DNA of 8,982 nucleotides from Microtetraspora glauca (GTDB lineage Bacteria > Actinomycetota > Actinomycetes > Streptomycetales > Streptomycetaceae): contig JOFO01000097.1 of the NCBI GenBank assembly GCA_000721275.1, positions 1 through 8,982 of the forward strand. Reading direction: 5' to 3'. Below, piece by piece: positions 1 through 5,670 of the stretch. A program made the translations under genes and the position numbers. The notes under the pieces were generated by a model. The model was not told the DNA's origin and ran no database searches. It worked only from the letters and a program-made list of their open reading frames with translations. Numbering within the stretch: position 1 is the stretch's first letter; each line of letters opens with the position of its first letter.

Positions 1-31
1 CGCGTTGTCGTCGGTCGCCGATGCTCCGCAT
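1..31 (-). CDS. Start of an unidentified leftward gene (truncated by the window edge)
   Basis: Only the first ten codons are inside the window, reading MRSIGDRRQR from an ATG at 31-29 on the minus strand. The support is a strong Shine-Dalgarno sequence, GGAGGAGG (plus-strand 38-45), placed 6 nt before the ATG. It lies 75 bp downstream of the Cys-rich gene on the same strand, so the two could be co-transcribed, although the gap also holds a small tandem repeat (77-96). Too little protein is visible to suggest a function. The basic N-terminus could be a cytoplasmic start or the n-region of a signal or membrane anchor. Confidence 0.45.
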   Translation of the reverse strand, partial: MRSIGDRRQR

Positions 32-76
32 GGACTCCCTCCTCCGCCTTGCGATCGCACGCACCAGACGCCGCTC

Positions 77-96
77 CCTGATCCGGCCTGATCCGA
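77..96. repeat. 10-bp tandem direct repeat in the gap between two leftward genes
   Basis: CCTGATCCGG is followed at once by CCTGATCCGA, two copies with one mismatch and a period of 10 bp, close to one turn of the helix. It lies 46-65 bp upstream of the partial leftward gene at the left edge and just past the stop codon of the Cys-rich gene. It could be a tandem protein-binding site for the next gene, but two short copies can also arise by chance. Confidence 0.5.
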
Positions 97-106
97 AAGA
101 GACGGC

Positions 107-1024
107 CTACCGCTTCGGGTCGGCCGGGTGCGGCGCCACCATCGGCAGCGCCGAGGCGAGCCGCGCCTCGCAGAGCCCGACCAGCACGTCGTACGCGTCC
201 TTGCCCATCATCTCGATCAGCTCCGGCCGGTACGAGACGTAGACCGGCTCCCCGCCGCCGTGCGCGGACGTCGCCGACGTGCACCACCAGTGCAGGTCGT
301 GACCGCCCGGCCCCCAGCCCCGGCGGTCGTACTCGCCGATGGACACCTGCAGCACGCGCGTGTCGTCGGGCCGGTCGATCCAGTCGTACGTCCGCCGCAC
401 CGGAAGCTGCCAGCACACGTCCGGCTTCGTCTCCAGCGGCTCCCGCCCCTCCCGTAGGGCCAGGATGTGCAGCGCGCAGCCGGCGCCGCCCGCGAAGCCC
501 GGCCGGTTCTGGAAGATGCACGAGCCCTTCCAGCGGCGGGTCTGCCGGTCGCCGTCCTCGTCGGTCTGCGTCCACCCCGTCTCGCTGCCGACGTCGTGGA
601 ACTGCCACAGCTCCGGCGTCAGCTTCGCCACGTGCTCCGCGACCCGCTTCTCGTCGTCGTCGTCCGAGAAGTGGGCGCCCAGCGTGCAGCAGCCGTCCGC
701 CGCCCGGCCAGCCTGGATGCCCTGGCAGCCGCTGCCGAAGACGCAGGTCCAGCGCGAGGTCAGCCAGGTCAGGTCGCAGCGGAAGACCTGCTCCTCGTCC
801 GCCGGGTCCGCGAACTCCACCCACGCGCGCGGGAAGTCGAGCCCCTGCTCGTCCGGTTCCGCGCCCTTGCGCTGCTTCGTCACGCCCTTGACGGGCGGCT
901 TCGCGCCCTTCACGTCCCGCGCGTACTTCACGTCCCGCACGTCGTGGGCCGCCGCCTCGTCCCGCACGGCTCCGTCACCGGCGGCGCTGTCTTTGCCCGG
1001 CTTCGCCTTTTTCGTCTTTGGCAC
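107..1024 (-). CDS. Cysteine-rich conserved actinobacterial protein of unknown function (Rv0495c-like by context)
   Basis: This is a 305-residue protein with no signal peptide or membrane segment, so it is probably cytoplasmic. Residues 1-60 are charged, Lys/Asp/Ala-rich and low complexity. The conserved-looking part (about 63-295) carries ten cysteines: C83, C94, C100, the pair C112-C113, C169, C183, C204, C248 and C285. The spacing C-x5-C-x11-CC followed by a CIFQNRP segment recalls the CxxCxxCC proteins of the YkgJ/DUF3109 type, thought to chelate iron or zinc. That resemblance is by eye only. Its position diverging from a Ppx gene matches, as I recall, Rv0495c next to Rv0496 in M. tuberculosis, which makes it a likely ortholog. 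The GTG at 1024 was chosen because a -10-like TACGCT lies 7 nt upstream and no Shine-Dalgarno is present, which fits a leaderless mRNA. Function is unknown; metal binding is inference. Confidence 0.88.
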   Translation of the reverse strand: MPKTKKAKPGKDSAAGDGAVRDEAAAHDVRDVKYARDVKGAKPPVKGVTKQRKGAEPDEQGLDFPRAWVEFADPADEEQVFRCDLTWLTSRWTCVFGSGCQGIQAGRAADGCCTLGAHFSDDDDEKRVAEHVAKLTPELWQFHDVGSETGWTQTDEDGDRQTRRWKGSCIFQNRPGFAGGAGCALHILALREGREPLETKPDVCWQLPVRRTYDWIDRPDDTRVLQVSIGEYDRRGWGPGGHDLHWWCTSATSAHGGGEPVYVSYRPELIEMMGKDAYDVLVGLCEARLASALPMVAPHPADPKR

Positions 1025-1031
1025 AACGCCA

Positions 1032-1037
1032 AGCGTA
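1032..1037 (-). promoter_or_regulatory. -10 box of a leaderless promoter for the Cys-rich gene
   Basis: On the minus strand TACGCT matches the actinobacterial -10 pattern TANNNT and is followed by 7 nt and then the GTG start, so transcription would begin at or next to the start codon. No good -35 is visible: 17 bp upstream reads AAACGC. That position overlaps the -10 box of the divergent ppx promoter. Confidence 0.55.
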
Positions 1038-1052
1038 TGCGGGCGGGCGCAG

Positions 1053-1058
1053 TAGCGT
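1053..1058 (+). promoter_or_regulatory. -10 box of a leaderless promoter for the Ppx/GppA gene
   Basis: TAGCGT fits TANNNT and is separated by exactly 7 nt from the ATG at 1066. There is no Shine-Dalgarno sequence in front of that ATG, so a leaderless transcript is the simplest reading. The place for a -35 (around 1030-1035, CAAGCG) is not a consensus match and overlaps the -10 box of the opposite promoter. Confidence 0.55.
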
Positions 1059-1065
1059 TTCCGCC

Positions 1066-2010
1066 ATGAGACTCGGAGTCCTCGACGTCGGTTCGAACAC
1101 GGTGCACCTGCTCGTGGTGGACGCCCACCCCGGCGCCCGTCCGCTGCCCGCCCACTCCCACAAGGCGGAGCTGCGGCTCGCCGAACTCCTCGACCCGCGC
1201 GGCGCCATCGCGCCCGGCGGCGTCGAGCGGCTCGTCGGGACCGTCCGGGACGCCCTCCACGCCGCCGAGGACAAGGGCTGCGAGGAGGTCCTGCCCTTCG
1301 CGACCTCCGCTGTCCGCGAGGCCGTCAACGCCGACGAGGTGCTGGCCCGGGTCAAGGACGAGACCGGCGTCGACCTCCAGGTCCTCACGGGCGAGGAGGA
1401 GGCCCGGCTGACCTTCCTCGCCGCCCGCCGCTGGTTCGGCTGGTCCGCCGGCAAGCTGCTCCTCCTCGACATCGGCGGCGGCTCCCTGGAGGTGGCGTTC
1501 GGCATCGACGAGGACCCGGACGCCGCCGTCTCCCTGCCGCTCGGCGCCGGCCGCCTCACCGCCGGCTGGCTGCCCGGCGACCCGCCCGGCACCGACGACG
1601 TCAAGGCGCTGCGCCGCCACGTGCGCGCCCAGATCGCCCGGACCGTCGGCGAGTTCAGCCGCTTCGGCAAGCCCGACCACGTCGTCGCCACCTCCAAGAC
1701 CTTCAAGCAGCTCGCCCGGATCGCCGGCGCGCCCGGCTCCAGCGAGGGCCTGTACGTGGAGCGGCTGCTGACCCGCGCCTCCCTGGAGGAGTGGGTGCCG
1801 CGGCTCGCCGGCATGACCGGCGCCGAGCGCGCCGCCCTGCCCGGCGTCTCCGAGGGCCGCGCCGCCCAGCTGCTCGCCGGCGCCCTGGTCGCCGAGGGCG
1901 CGATGGACCTGCTCGGCGTGGAGCAGCTGGAGATCTGCCCGTGGGCGCTGCGCGAGGGCGTCATCCTGCGCCGCCTCGACCACCTCCCCGAGGCCCTGCC
2001 GAGCGCCTGA
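1066..2010 (+). CDS. Ppx/GppA-family phosphatase (short, single-domain type)
   Basis: This 314-residue member of the ASKHA-fold Ppx/GppA family is predicted to hydrolyse inorganic polyphosphate and/or the 5'-phosphate of pppGpp in the cytoplasm. Visible motifs are the first phosphate loop DVGSNT (7-12), ATSAVREA (79-86), GEEEARL (109-115) with the likely catalytic glutamate, the second phosphate loop DIGGGS (135-140), ATSKTF (208-213), and near the C-terminus the ALREGVI segment. The C-terminal HD-like domain of the roughly 500-residue E. coli Ppx and GppA is absent, as in the short mycobacterial Ppx proteins Rv0496 and Rv1026. The ATG at 1066 was chosen over an in-frame upstream TTG at 1018 because the phosphate loop begins at residue 7 and a -10 box fits at 7 nt. 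It probably leads a group with the TIM-barrel and TetR genes. Polyphosphatase versus pppGppase cannot be settled from sequence. Confidence 0.92.
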   Translation: MRLGVLDVGSNTVHLLVVDAHPGARPLPAHSHKAELRLAELLDPRGAIAPGGVERLVGTVRDALHAAEDKGCEEVLPFATSAVREAVNADEVLARVKDETGVDLQVLTGEEEARLTFLAARRWFGWSAGKLLLLDIGGGSLEVAFGIDEDPDAAVSLPLGAGRLTAGWLPGDPPGTDDVKALRRHVRAQIARTVGEFSRFGKPDHVVATSKTFKQLARIAGAPGSSEGLYVERLLTRASLEEWVPRLAGMTGAERAALPGVSEGRAAQLLAGALVAEGAMDLLGVEQLEICPWALREGVILRRLDHLPEALPSA

Positions 2011-2019
2011 ACCGCCGCC

Positions 2020-2066
2020 CCGCACCCGCGCGCGTGCCGTACGGGAGCCGTCCCCGCGGCGTGCGG
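2020..2066 (+). terminator. Possible imperfect hairpin after the Ppx gene
   Basis: An arm at 2020-2030 (CCGCACCCGCG) pairs with 2055-2066 with one bulged base, and a small internal hairpin (ACGG, loop GAG, CCGT) sits at 2041-2051. There is no T-run. It lies between the ppx stop and the leaderless promoter of the next gene, where a terminator or pause site would make sense. Such structures are common by chance at this GC content. Confidence 0.3.
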
Positions 2067-2107
2067 AGGGTGACCGGAACCACCCTCCCGCGCCCAGGCG
2101 CGCCCCG

Positions 2108-2113
2108 TACCCT
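2108..2113 (+). promoter_or_regulatory. -10 box of a leaderless promoter for the TIM-barrel gene
   Basis: TACCCT fits TANNNT and is followed by 7 nt and the GTG at 2121. No Shine-Dalgarno precedes that GTG. No convincing -35 element is seen about 17 bp further upstream. The TIM-barrel and tetR genes therefore probably have their own transcript in addition to any read-through from ppx. Confidence 0.55.
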
Positions 2114-2120
2114 GTCTGTC

Positions 2121-2945
2121 GTGGCAGAACCAGCGGTGCGCGTCCCGGATGCGAAGGTCGCCCTGTCGACGGCCTCGGTCTATCCGGAGTCGACGGCGAC
2201 GGCCTTCGAGGTCGCCGCGCGCCTCGGGTACGACGGCGTCGAGGTCATGGTGTGGACCGATCCGGTCAGCCAGGACGTCGAGGCGCTGCGCCGGCTCTCC
2301 GACTACCACCAGGTGCCGGTCCTCGCCGTCCACGCGCCCTGCCTGCTGATCACCCAGCGCGTCTGGTCCACCGACCCGTGGGTCAAGCTCCAGCGCGCCC
2401 GCGCCGCGGCCGAGAAACTGGGCGCGTCGACGGTCGTCGTCCACCCGCCGTTCCGCTGGCAGCGCCAGTACGCCCGCGACTTCGTCACGGGCATCTGGCG
2501 GATGGCCGACGAGACCGACGTCCGCTTCGCCGTCGAGAACATGTACCCGTGGCGGTACAAGGACCGCGAGATGCTCGCGTACGCCCCCGAGTGGGACGTC
2601 ACCAAGGACGACTACCGGCACTTCACGCTCGACCTGTCGCACACCGCGACCTCCCGCACCGACACCCTCGCGATGATCGACCGCATGGGCGACCGGCTCG
2701 GCCACGTCCACCTCGCCGACGGCCGCGGCTCCGCCAAGGACGAGCACCTGGTGCCCGGCCGGGGCACCCAGCCGTGCGCCGAACTGCTGGAGCGGCTGGC
2801 CGTGACCGGGTTCGACGGGCACGTCGTCGTCGAGGTCAACACCCGCCGCGCGATGTCCGCCGCCGAACGGGAGGCCGACCTCGCTGAGGCGCTCGCCTTC
2901 GCCCGGCTCCACCTCGCCTCGGCGGCCCGGGGCACGCGCGCGTGA
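2121..2945 (+). CDS. Sugar phosphate isomerase/epimerase-like TIM-barrel protein (xylose isomerase-like family)
   Basis: The 274-residue protein belongs to the AP endonuclease 2/xylose isomerase-like TIM-barrel superfamily, whose members bind divalent metals and usually isomerise or epimerise sugars, inositols or hydroxy acids. Barrel-strand motifs appear in order: GYDGVEVMV with E41, VHAP with H71, VVHPP with H108, VEN with E139, LDLSHT with D171 and H174, HVHLAD with H195 and H197, the PGRG loop at 212-215, and VVVEV with E238. E139, D171 or H174, H197 and E238 are the likely metal ligands, inferred from the superfamily. There is no signal peptide. The GTG start follows a -10 box by 7 nt. 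The stop overlaps the tetR start, so expression of the two is probably coupled. The same family sits near Ppx1 in M. tuberculosis (Rv0498, from memory). The substrate is unknown, and an endonuclease role is less likely because the full set of nine ligands of endonuclease IV is not seen. Confidence 0.85.
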   Translation: MAEPAVRVPDAKVALSTASVYPESTATAFEVAARLGYDGVEVMVWTDPVSQDVEALRRLSDYHQVPVLAVHAPCLLITQRVWSTDPWVKLQRARAAAEKLGASTVVVHPPFRWQRQYARDFVTGIWRMADETDVRFAVENMYPWRYKDREMLAYAPEWDVTKDDYRHFTLDLSHTATSRTDTLAMIDRMGDRLGHVHLADGRGSAKDEHLVPGRGTQPCAELLERLAVTGFDGHVVVEVNTRRAMSAAEREADLAEALAFARLHLASAARGTRA

Positions 2946-3556
2946 GCGAACCGTCCCCCCGGCGCCGCGGCCGGCCCGCGCGCGCCGCCGCCGACGACAG
3001 CGGCCCCGGCGCCCGCGAGCGCATCCTGGAGGCGGCCCGCGCCCAGTTCGCGGAGCGCGGGTACGACAAGACCTCGGTCCGCGGCATCGCCAAGGCCGCC
3101 GGGGTCGACCCGGCGCTCGTGCACCACTACTTCGGCACCAAGGACGAGGTCTTCGCGGCGGCGATCGAGGTCTCCTTCGAGCCGGCGCTCGTCGTCCCGG
3201 CCATCATCGACGGCCCGCGCGAGGCGGTCGGCGAGCGGCTGGCCCGCTTCTTCATCGGCGTGTGGGAGAACCCGGTGTCCCGCGCCCCGCTGCTCGCGAT
3301 CATCCGCTCGGCGGTGACCCACGAGGCGGCGGCCAAGGTGCTGCGGAGCTTCGTGCTGCGCCGGCTCCTGGAGCGGATCGCCGCCGACCTGGCCGTGCCG
3401 GACCCGAAGTTCCGGGCGGAGCTGGCGGCCTCGCAGATGATCGGGATCGCGATCCTGCGGTACGTGATCAAGGTCGAGCCGCTGGCCTCCGCCGACCCGG
3501 AGCGGATCGTGGCCGAGGTGGCCCCGACCCTCCAGCGCTACCTGACCGAAGCCTGA
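2942..3556 (+). CDS. TetR-family transcriptional regulator
   Basis: The protein has 204 residues. A basic N-terminal tail (RRRGRP, 7-12) leads into a TetR DNA-binding domain at about 23-70: [20 protein letters not shown], then the helix-turn-helix [20 protein letters not shown] (45-64) and the usual GTKDEVF. The C-terminal ligand-binding and dimer domain (about 75-204) is helical and contains the [13 protein letters not shown] segment common in streptomycete TetR proteins. The GTG start overlaps the preceding TGA by 4 bases (GTGA) and has no separate Shine-Dalgarno of note, which points to translational coupling with the TIM-barrel gene. A perfect 17-bp palindrome begins at its stop codon (3555-3571) and is a candidate operator. 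The effector and targets are unknown; the coupling suggests, without proving it, that the effector relates to the TIM-barrel enzyme's substrate or to ilvD downstream. Confidence 0.9.
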   Translation: MSEPSPRRRGRPARAAADDSGPGARERILEAARAQFAERGYDKTSVRGIAKAAGVDPALVHHYFGTKDEVFAAAIEVSFEPALVVPAIIDGPREAVGERLARFFIGVWENPVSRAPLLAIIRSAVTHEAAAKVLRSFVLRRLLERIAADLAVPDPKFRAELAASQMIGIAILRYVIKVEPLASADPERIVAEVAPTLQRYLTEA

Positions 3557-3571
3557 CCGGTCCGACCGGTC
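3555..3571. promoter_or_regulatory. 17-bp perfect palindrome, candidate TetR operator
   Basis: GACCGGTC-C-GACCGGTC has 8-bp arms around one central base, a size and shape usual for TetR-family operators. It lies across and just after the tetR stop codon, about 140 bp before the likely ilvD promoter. Binding by the adjacent TetR protein is inference. Against it, autoregulating TetR proteins usually bind upstream of their own gene, and GACCGGTC is itself a simple palindrome favoured in GC-rich DNA. Confidence 0.3.
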
Positions 3572-3606
3572 CCGTCGAAGCCCGACCGGTCCCGGACCGA
3601 TCCAGA

Positions 3607-3635
3607 TCGAAGCCCGACCGTTCCCGACGCTTCGA
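3607..3635 (+). terminator. Weak hairpin in the repeat array, possible end of the tetR transcript
   Basis: TCGAAGC (3607-3613) and GCTTCGA (3629-3635) form a perfect 7-bp stem around a 15-nt loop. There is no T-run. It is the clearest hairpin between tetR and the ilvD promoter, but weak as a terminator, so read-through into ilvD is possible. Confidence 0.25.
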
Positions 3636-3713
3636 CCCTGACCGGCCCCTGACCGAACCCTGAAATCCCGTCCCGCATTCCGGACGACCTGTCCAGATCT
3701 TGGAGCGGCGGCG

Positions 3714-3719
3714 TACGCT
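3714..3719 (+). promoter_or_regulatory. Probable -10 box of the ilvD promoter
   Basis: TACGCT fits TANNNT. Transcription would start near 3726, leaving a leader of about 30 nt before the ATG, enough to hold the Shine-Dalgarno sequence. The -35 position (around 3690-3696, TGTCCAG) matches poorly. No leader peptide, T-box or attenuator-like structure is visible in this short leader. Confidence 0.4.
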
Positions 3720-3740
3720 CGACACAAGCACATCCATCAC

Positions 3741-3746
3741 GAGGAG
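3741..3746 (+). promoter_or_regulatory. Shine-Dalgarno of ilvD
   Basis: GAGGAG lies 9 nt before the ATG at 3756. It fixes the start, together with the N-terminus of the protein aligning with residue 1 of E. coli IlvD as I recall it. Confidence 0.75.
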
Positions 3747-3755
3747 CGAGCGACG

Positions 3756-5609
3756 ATGCCCGAGCTGAGGTCCCGCACAGTCACCCACGGCCGCAACATG
3801 GCGGGCGCCCGCGCCCTTATGCGCGCCTCCGGTGTACCGGGCGCGGACATCGGCCGGAAGCCCATCATCGCCGTGGCGAACTCCTTCACCGAGTTCGTCC
3901 CCGGCCACACCCACCTCCAGCCGGTCGGCCGGATCGTCTCCGAGGCCATCACCGCCGCCGGCGGCATCGCCCGCGAGTTCAACACGATCGCCGTCGACGA
4001 CGGCATCGCCATGGGCCACGGCGGCATGCTCTACAGCCTGCCCTCCCGCGACCTCATCGCCGACAGCGTCGAGTACATGGTCGAGGCCCACTGCGCCGAC
4101 GCCCTGATCTGCATCTCCAACTGCGACAAGATCACCCCCGGCATGCTCATGGCCGCCCTGCGCCTGAACATCCCGACGGTCTTCGTCTCCGGCGGCCCGA
4201 TGGAGTCCGGCCGCGCCACCCTCGTCGACGGCACCGTCCGCACCCTCGACCTGGTCGACGCGATCTCCGACGCCGTGAACGACAAGATCTCGGACGAGGA
4301 CATCCTCCGCATCGAGGAGAACGCCTGCCCCACCTGCGGCTCGTGTTCCGGCATGTTCACCGCCAACTCGATGAACTGCCTGACCGAGGCCATCGGCCTC
4401 TCCCTCCCCGGCAACGGCTCGATGCTCGCCACCCACACCGGCCGCCGCGCCCTCTACGAGAACGCCGCCCGCACGGTCGTCGAGATCACCCACCGGTACT
4501 ACGACGAGGACGACGCCTCCGTCCTGCCGCGCTCCGTCGCCACCCGCGCGGCCTTCGAGAACGCCATGGCGCTGGACATCGCCATGGGCGGCTCGACCAA
4601 CACGATCCTGCACCTGCTCGCCGCCGCCCAGGAGGCCGGGCTGGACTACGGCCTGTCCGACATGGACGAGGTCTCGCGCCGCGTCCCCTGCCTGGCCAAG
4701 GTCGCCCCGAACGTCGCCCCGCGCGGCACGTACTACATGGAGGACGTGCACCGGGCCGGCGGCATCCCCGCCATCCTCGGCGAGCTGTACCGCGGCGGCC
4801 TGCTCAACGAGGACGTCCACGCGGTCCACTCCCGCTCCGTCAAGGAGTGGCTGGACGCCTGGGACGTCCGCGGCGGCTCGGCCACCCCCGAGGCCGTCGA
4901 GCTGTTCCACGCGGCCCCCGGCTGCGTCCGCTCCGCCGAGGCGTTCTCCCAGTCCGAGCGCTGGGAGTCCCTGGACCTTGACGCCGCCGGCGGCTGCATC
5001 CGCGACGTCGCCCACGCCTACTCCAAGGACGGCGGCCTCGCCGTCCTGCGCGGCAACATCGCCGTCGACGGCTGCGTCGTGAAGACCGCCGGCGTCGACG
5101 AGTCGATCTGGACCTTCGAGGGCCCGGCCGTCGTCTGCGAGTCGCAGGAGGAGGCCGTCGAGAAGATCCTCAACAAGCAGGTCAAGGACGGCGACGTCGT
5201 CGTCATCCGGTACGAGGGCCCCAAGGGCGGCCCGGGCATGCAGGAGATGCTCTACCCGACGTCGTTCCTCAAGGGCCGCGGCCTCGGCAAGACCTGCGCC
5301 CTGGTGACCGACGGCCGCTTCTCCGGCGGCACCTCCGGCCTCTCCATCGGCCACGCCTCCCCGGAGGCGGCCTCCGGCGGCACCATCGCCCTCGTCGAGG
5401 ACGGCGACCGCATCCGCATCGACATCCCCAGCCGCTCGATCGACCTGCTCGTCGACGACGCCACCCTCGCCGCCCGCCGCGAGGCCCTGGGCGGCGTGTA
5501 CGCGCCGAAGAACCGCGAGCGCAAGGTGTCCGCCGCCCTCCGCGCGTACGCCGCGATGGCGACCAGCGCCGACAAGGGCGCCGTCCGGGACGTCACCAAG
5601 CTCGGCTGA
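3756..5609 (+). CDS. ilvD: Dihydroxy-acid dehydratase IlvD
   Basis: This cytoplasmic iron-sulfur enzyme dehydrates 2,3-dihydroxyisovalerate and 2,3-dihydroxy-3-methylvalerate to the 2-keto acids that precede valine, leucine and isoleucine. It has 617 residues, almost the length of E. coli IlvD (616), and is collinear with it from [17 protein letters not shown] at the N-terminus to [11 protein letters not shown] at the C-terminus. Key residues are D81-D82 and D124 (Mg), K125 of the CDKITPG motif (carbamylated in the family), cluster cysteines C123 and those of [10 protein letters not shown] (C191, C194, C197), and the RFSGGTSG segment with the catalytic serine near 523. The position that is Cys in the TPCN motif of [2Fe-2S] dehydratases is Gly here (PGH, 49-51), as in the E. 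coli [4Fe-4S] enzyme. No other branched-chain amino acid gene is next to it, so it appears to be transcribed alone. Confidence 0.97.
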   Translation: MPELRSRTVTHGRNMAGARALMRASGVPGADIGRKPIIAVANSFTEFVPGHTHLQPVGRIVSEAITAAGGIAREFNTIAVDDGIAMGHGGMLYSLPSRDLIADSVEYMVEAHCADALICISNCDKITPGMLMAALRLNIPTVFVSGGPMESGRATLVDGTVRTLDLVDAISDAVNDKISDEDILRIEENACPTCGSCSGMFTANSMNCLTEAIGLSLPGNGSMLATHTGRRALYENAARTVVEITHRYYDEDDASVLPRSVATRAAFENAMALDIAMGGSTNTILHLLAAAQEAGLDYGLSDMDEVSRRVPCLAKVAPNVAPRGTYYMEDVHRAGGIPAILGELYRGGLLNEDVHAVHSRSVKEWLDAWDVRGGSATPEAVELFHAAPGCVRSAEAFSQSERWESLDLDAAGGCIRDVAHAYSKDGGLAVLRGNIAVDGCVVKTAGVDESIWTFEGPAVVCESQEEAVEKILNKQVKDGDVVVIRYEGPKGGPGMQEMLYPTSFLKGRGLGKTCALVTDGRFSGGTSGLSIGHASPEAASGGTIALVEDGDRIRIDIPSRSIDLLVDDATLAARREALGGVYAPKNRERKVSAALRAYAAMATSADKGAVRDVTKLG

Positions 5610-5615
5610 CGCACC

Positions 5616-5652
5616 CGCGCGCGTGGAGCGGCCCGACCGCTCCACGCGCGCG
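5616..5652. terminator. Bidirectional terminator hairpin between ilvD and the convergent kinase gene
   Basis: A perfect 16-bp stem (5616-5631 with 5637-5652) encloses a 5-nt loop, CCCGA, starting 7 bp after the ilvD stop and ending 18 bp from the kinase stop. There is no T-run on either strand, which is usual for strong GC-rich actinobacterial terminators. Its place between two convergent genes makes it likely to serve both. Confidence 0.8.
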
Positions 5653-5670
5653 TACGCCGCGCACCCGCGG

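Larger units (their letters stand above)
3541..3661 (+). repeat. Degenerate GACCG repeat array between tetR and ilvD
   Basis: GACCG occurs at 3544, 3555, 3564, 3584, 3595, 3616, 3640 and 3651, giving steps of 11, 9, 20, 11, 21, 24 and 11 bp, near multiples of a helical turn. Several units extend to the palindrome GACCGGTC (3555, 3564, 3584). The 11-bp unit CCTGACCGRNN is tandem at 3541-3562 and again at 3637-3658. A 20-bp direct repeat, TCGAAGCCCGACCGGTCCCG, is at 3575-3594 and, with one mismatch, at 3607-3626. The array begins inside the last tetR codons, so it may have grown by duplication of the gene's end. Confidence 0.75.

Noticed and set aside
1018..1065. An upstream TTG start for the Ppx protein, adding 16 residues
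   Set aside because: It would overlap the opposite gene's start, has no Shine-Dalgarno, and the family's first phosphate loop begins at residue 7 from the ATG at 1066.
975..2912. A 645-codon open frame on the minus strand across the Ppx and TIM-barrel genes
   Set aside because: It is antisense to two genes with clear family motifs; its product is low-complexity Ala/Gly/Arg/Ser-rich sequence, the usual shadow in high-GC DNA.
3662..3755. A leader peptide or T-box attenuator controlling ilvD
   Set aside because: The likely leader is about 30 nt long, with no start codon followed by branched-chain codons and no T-box-like structure.
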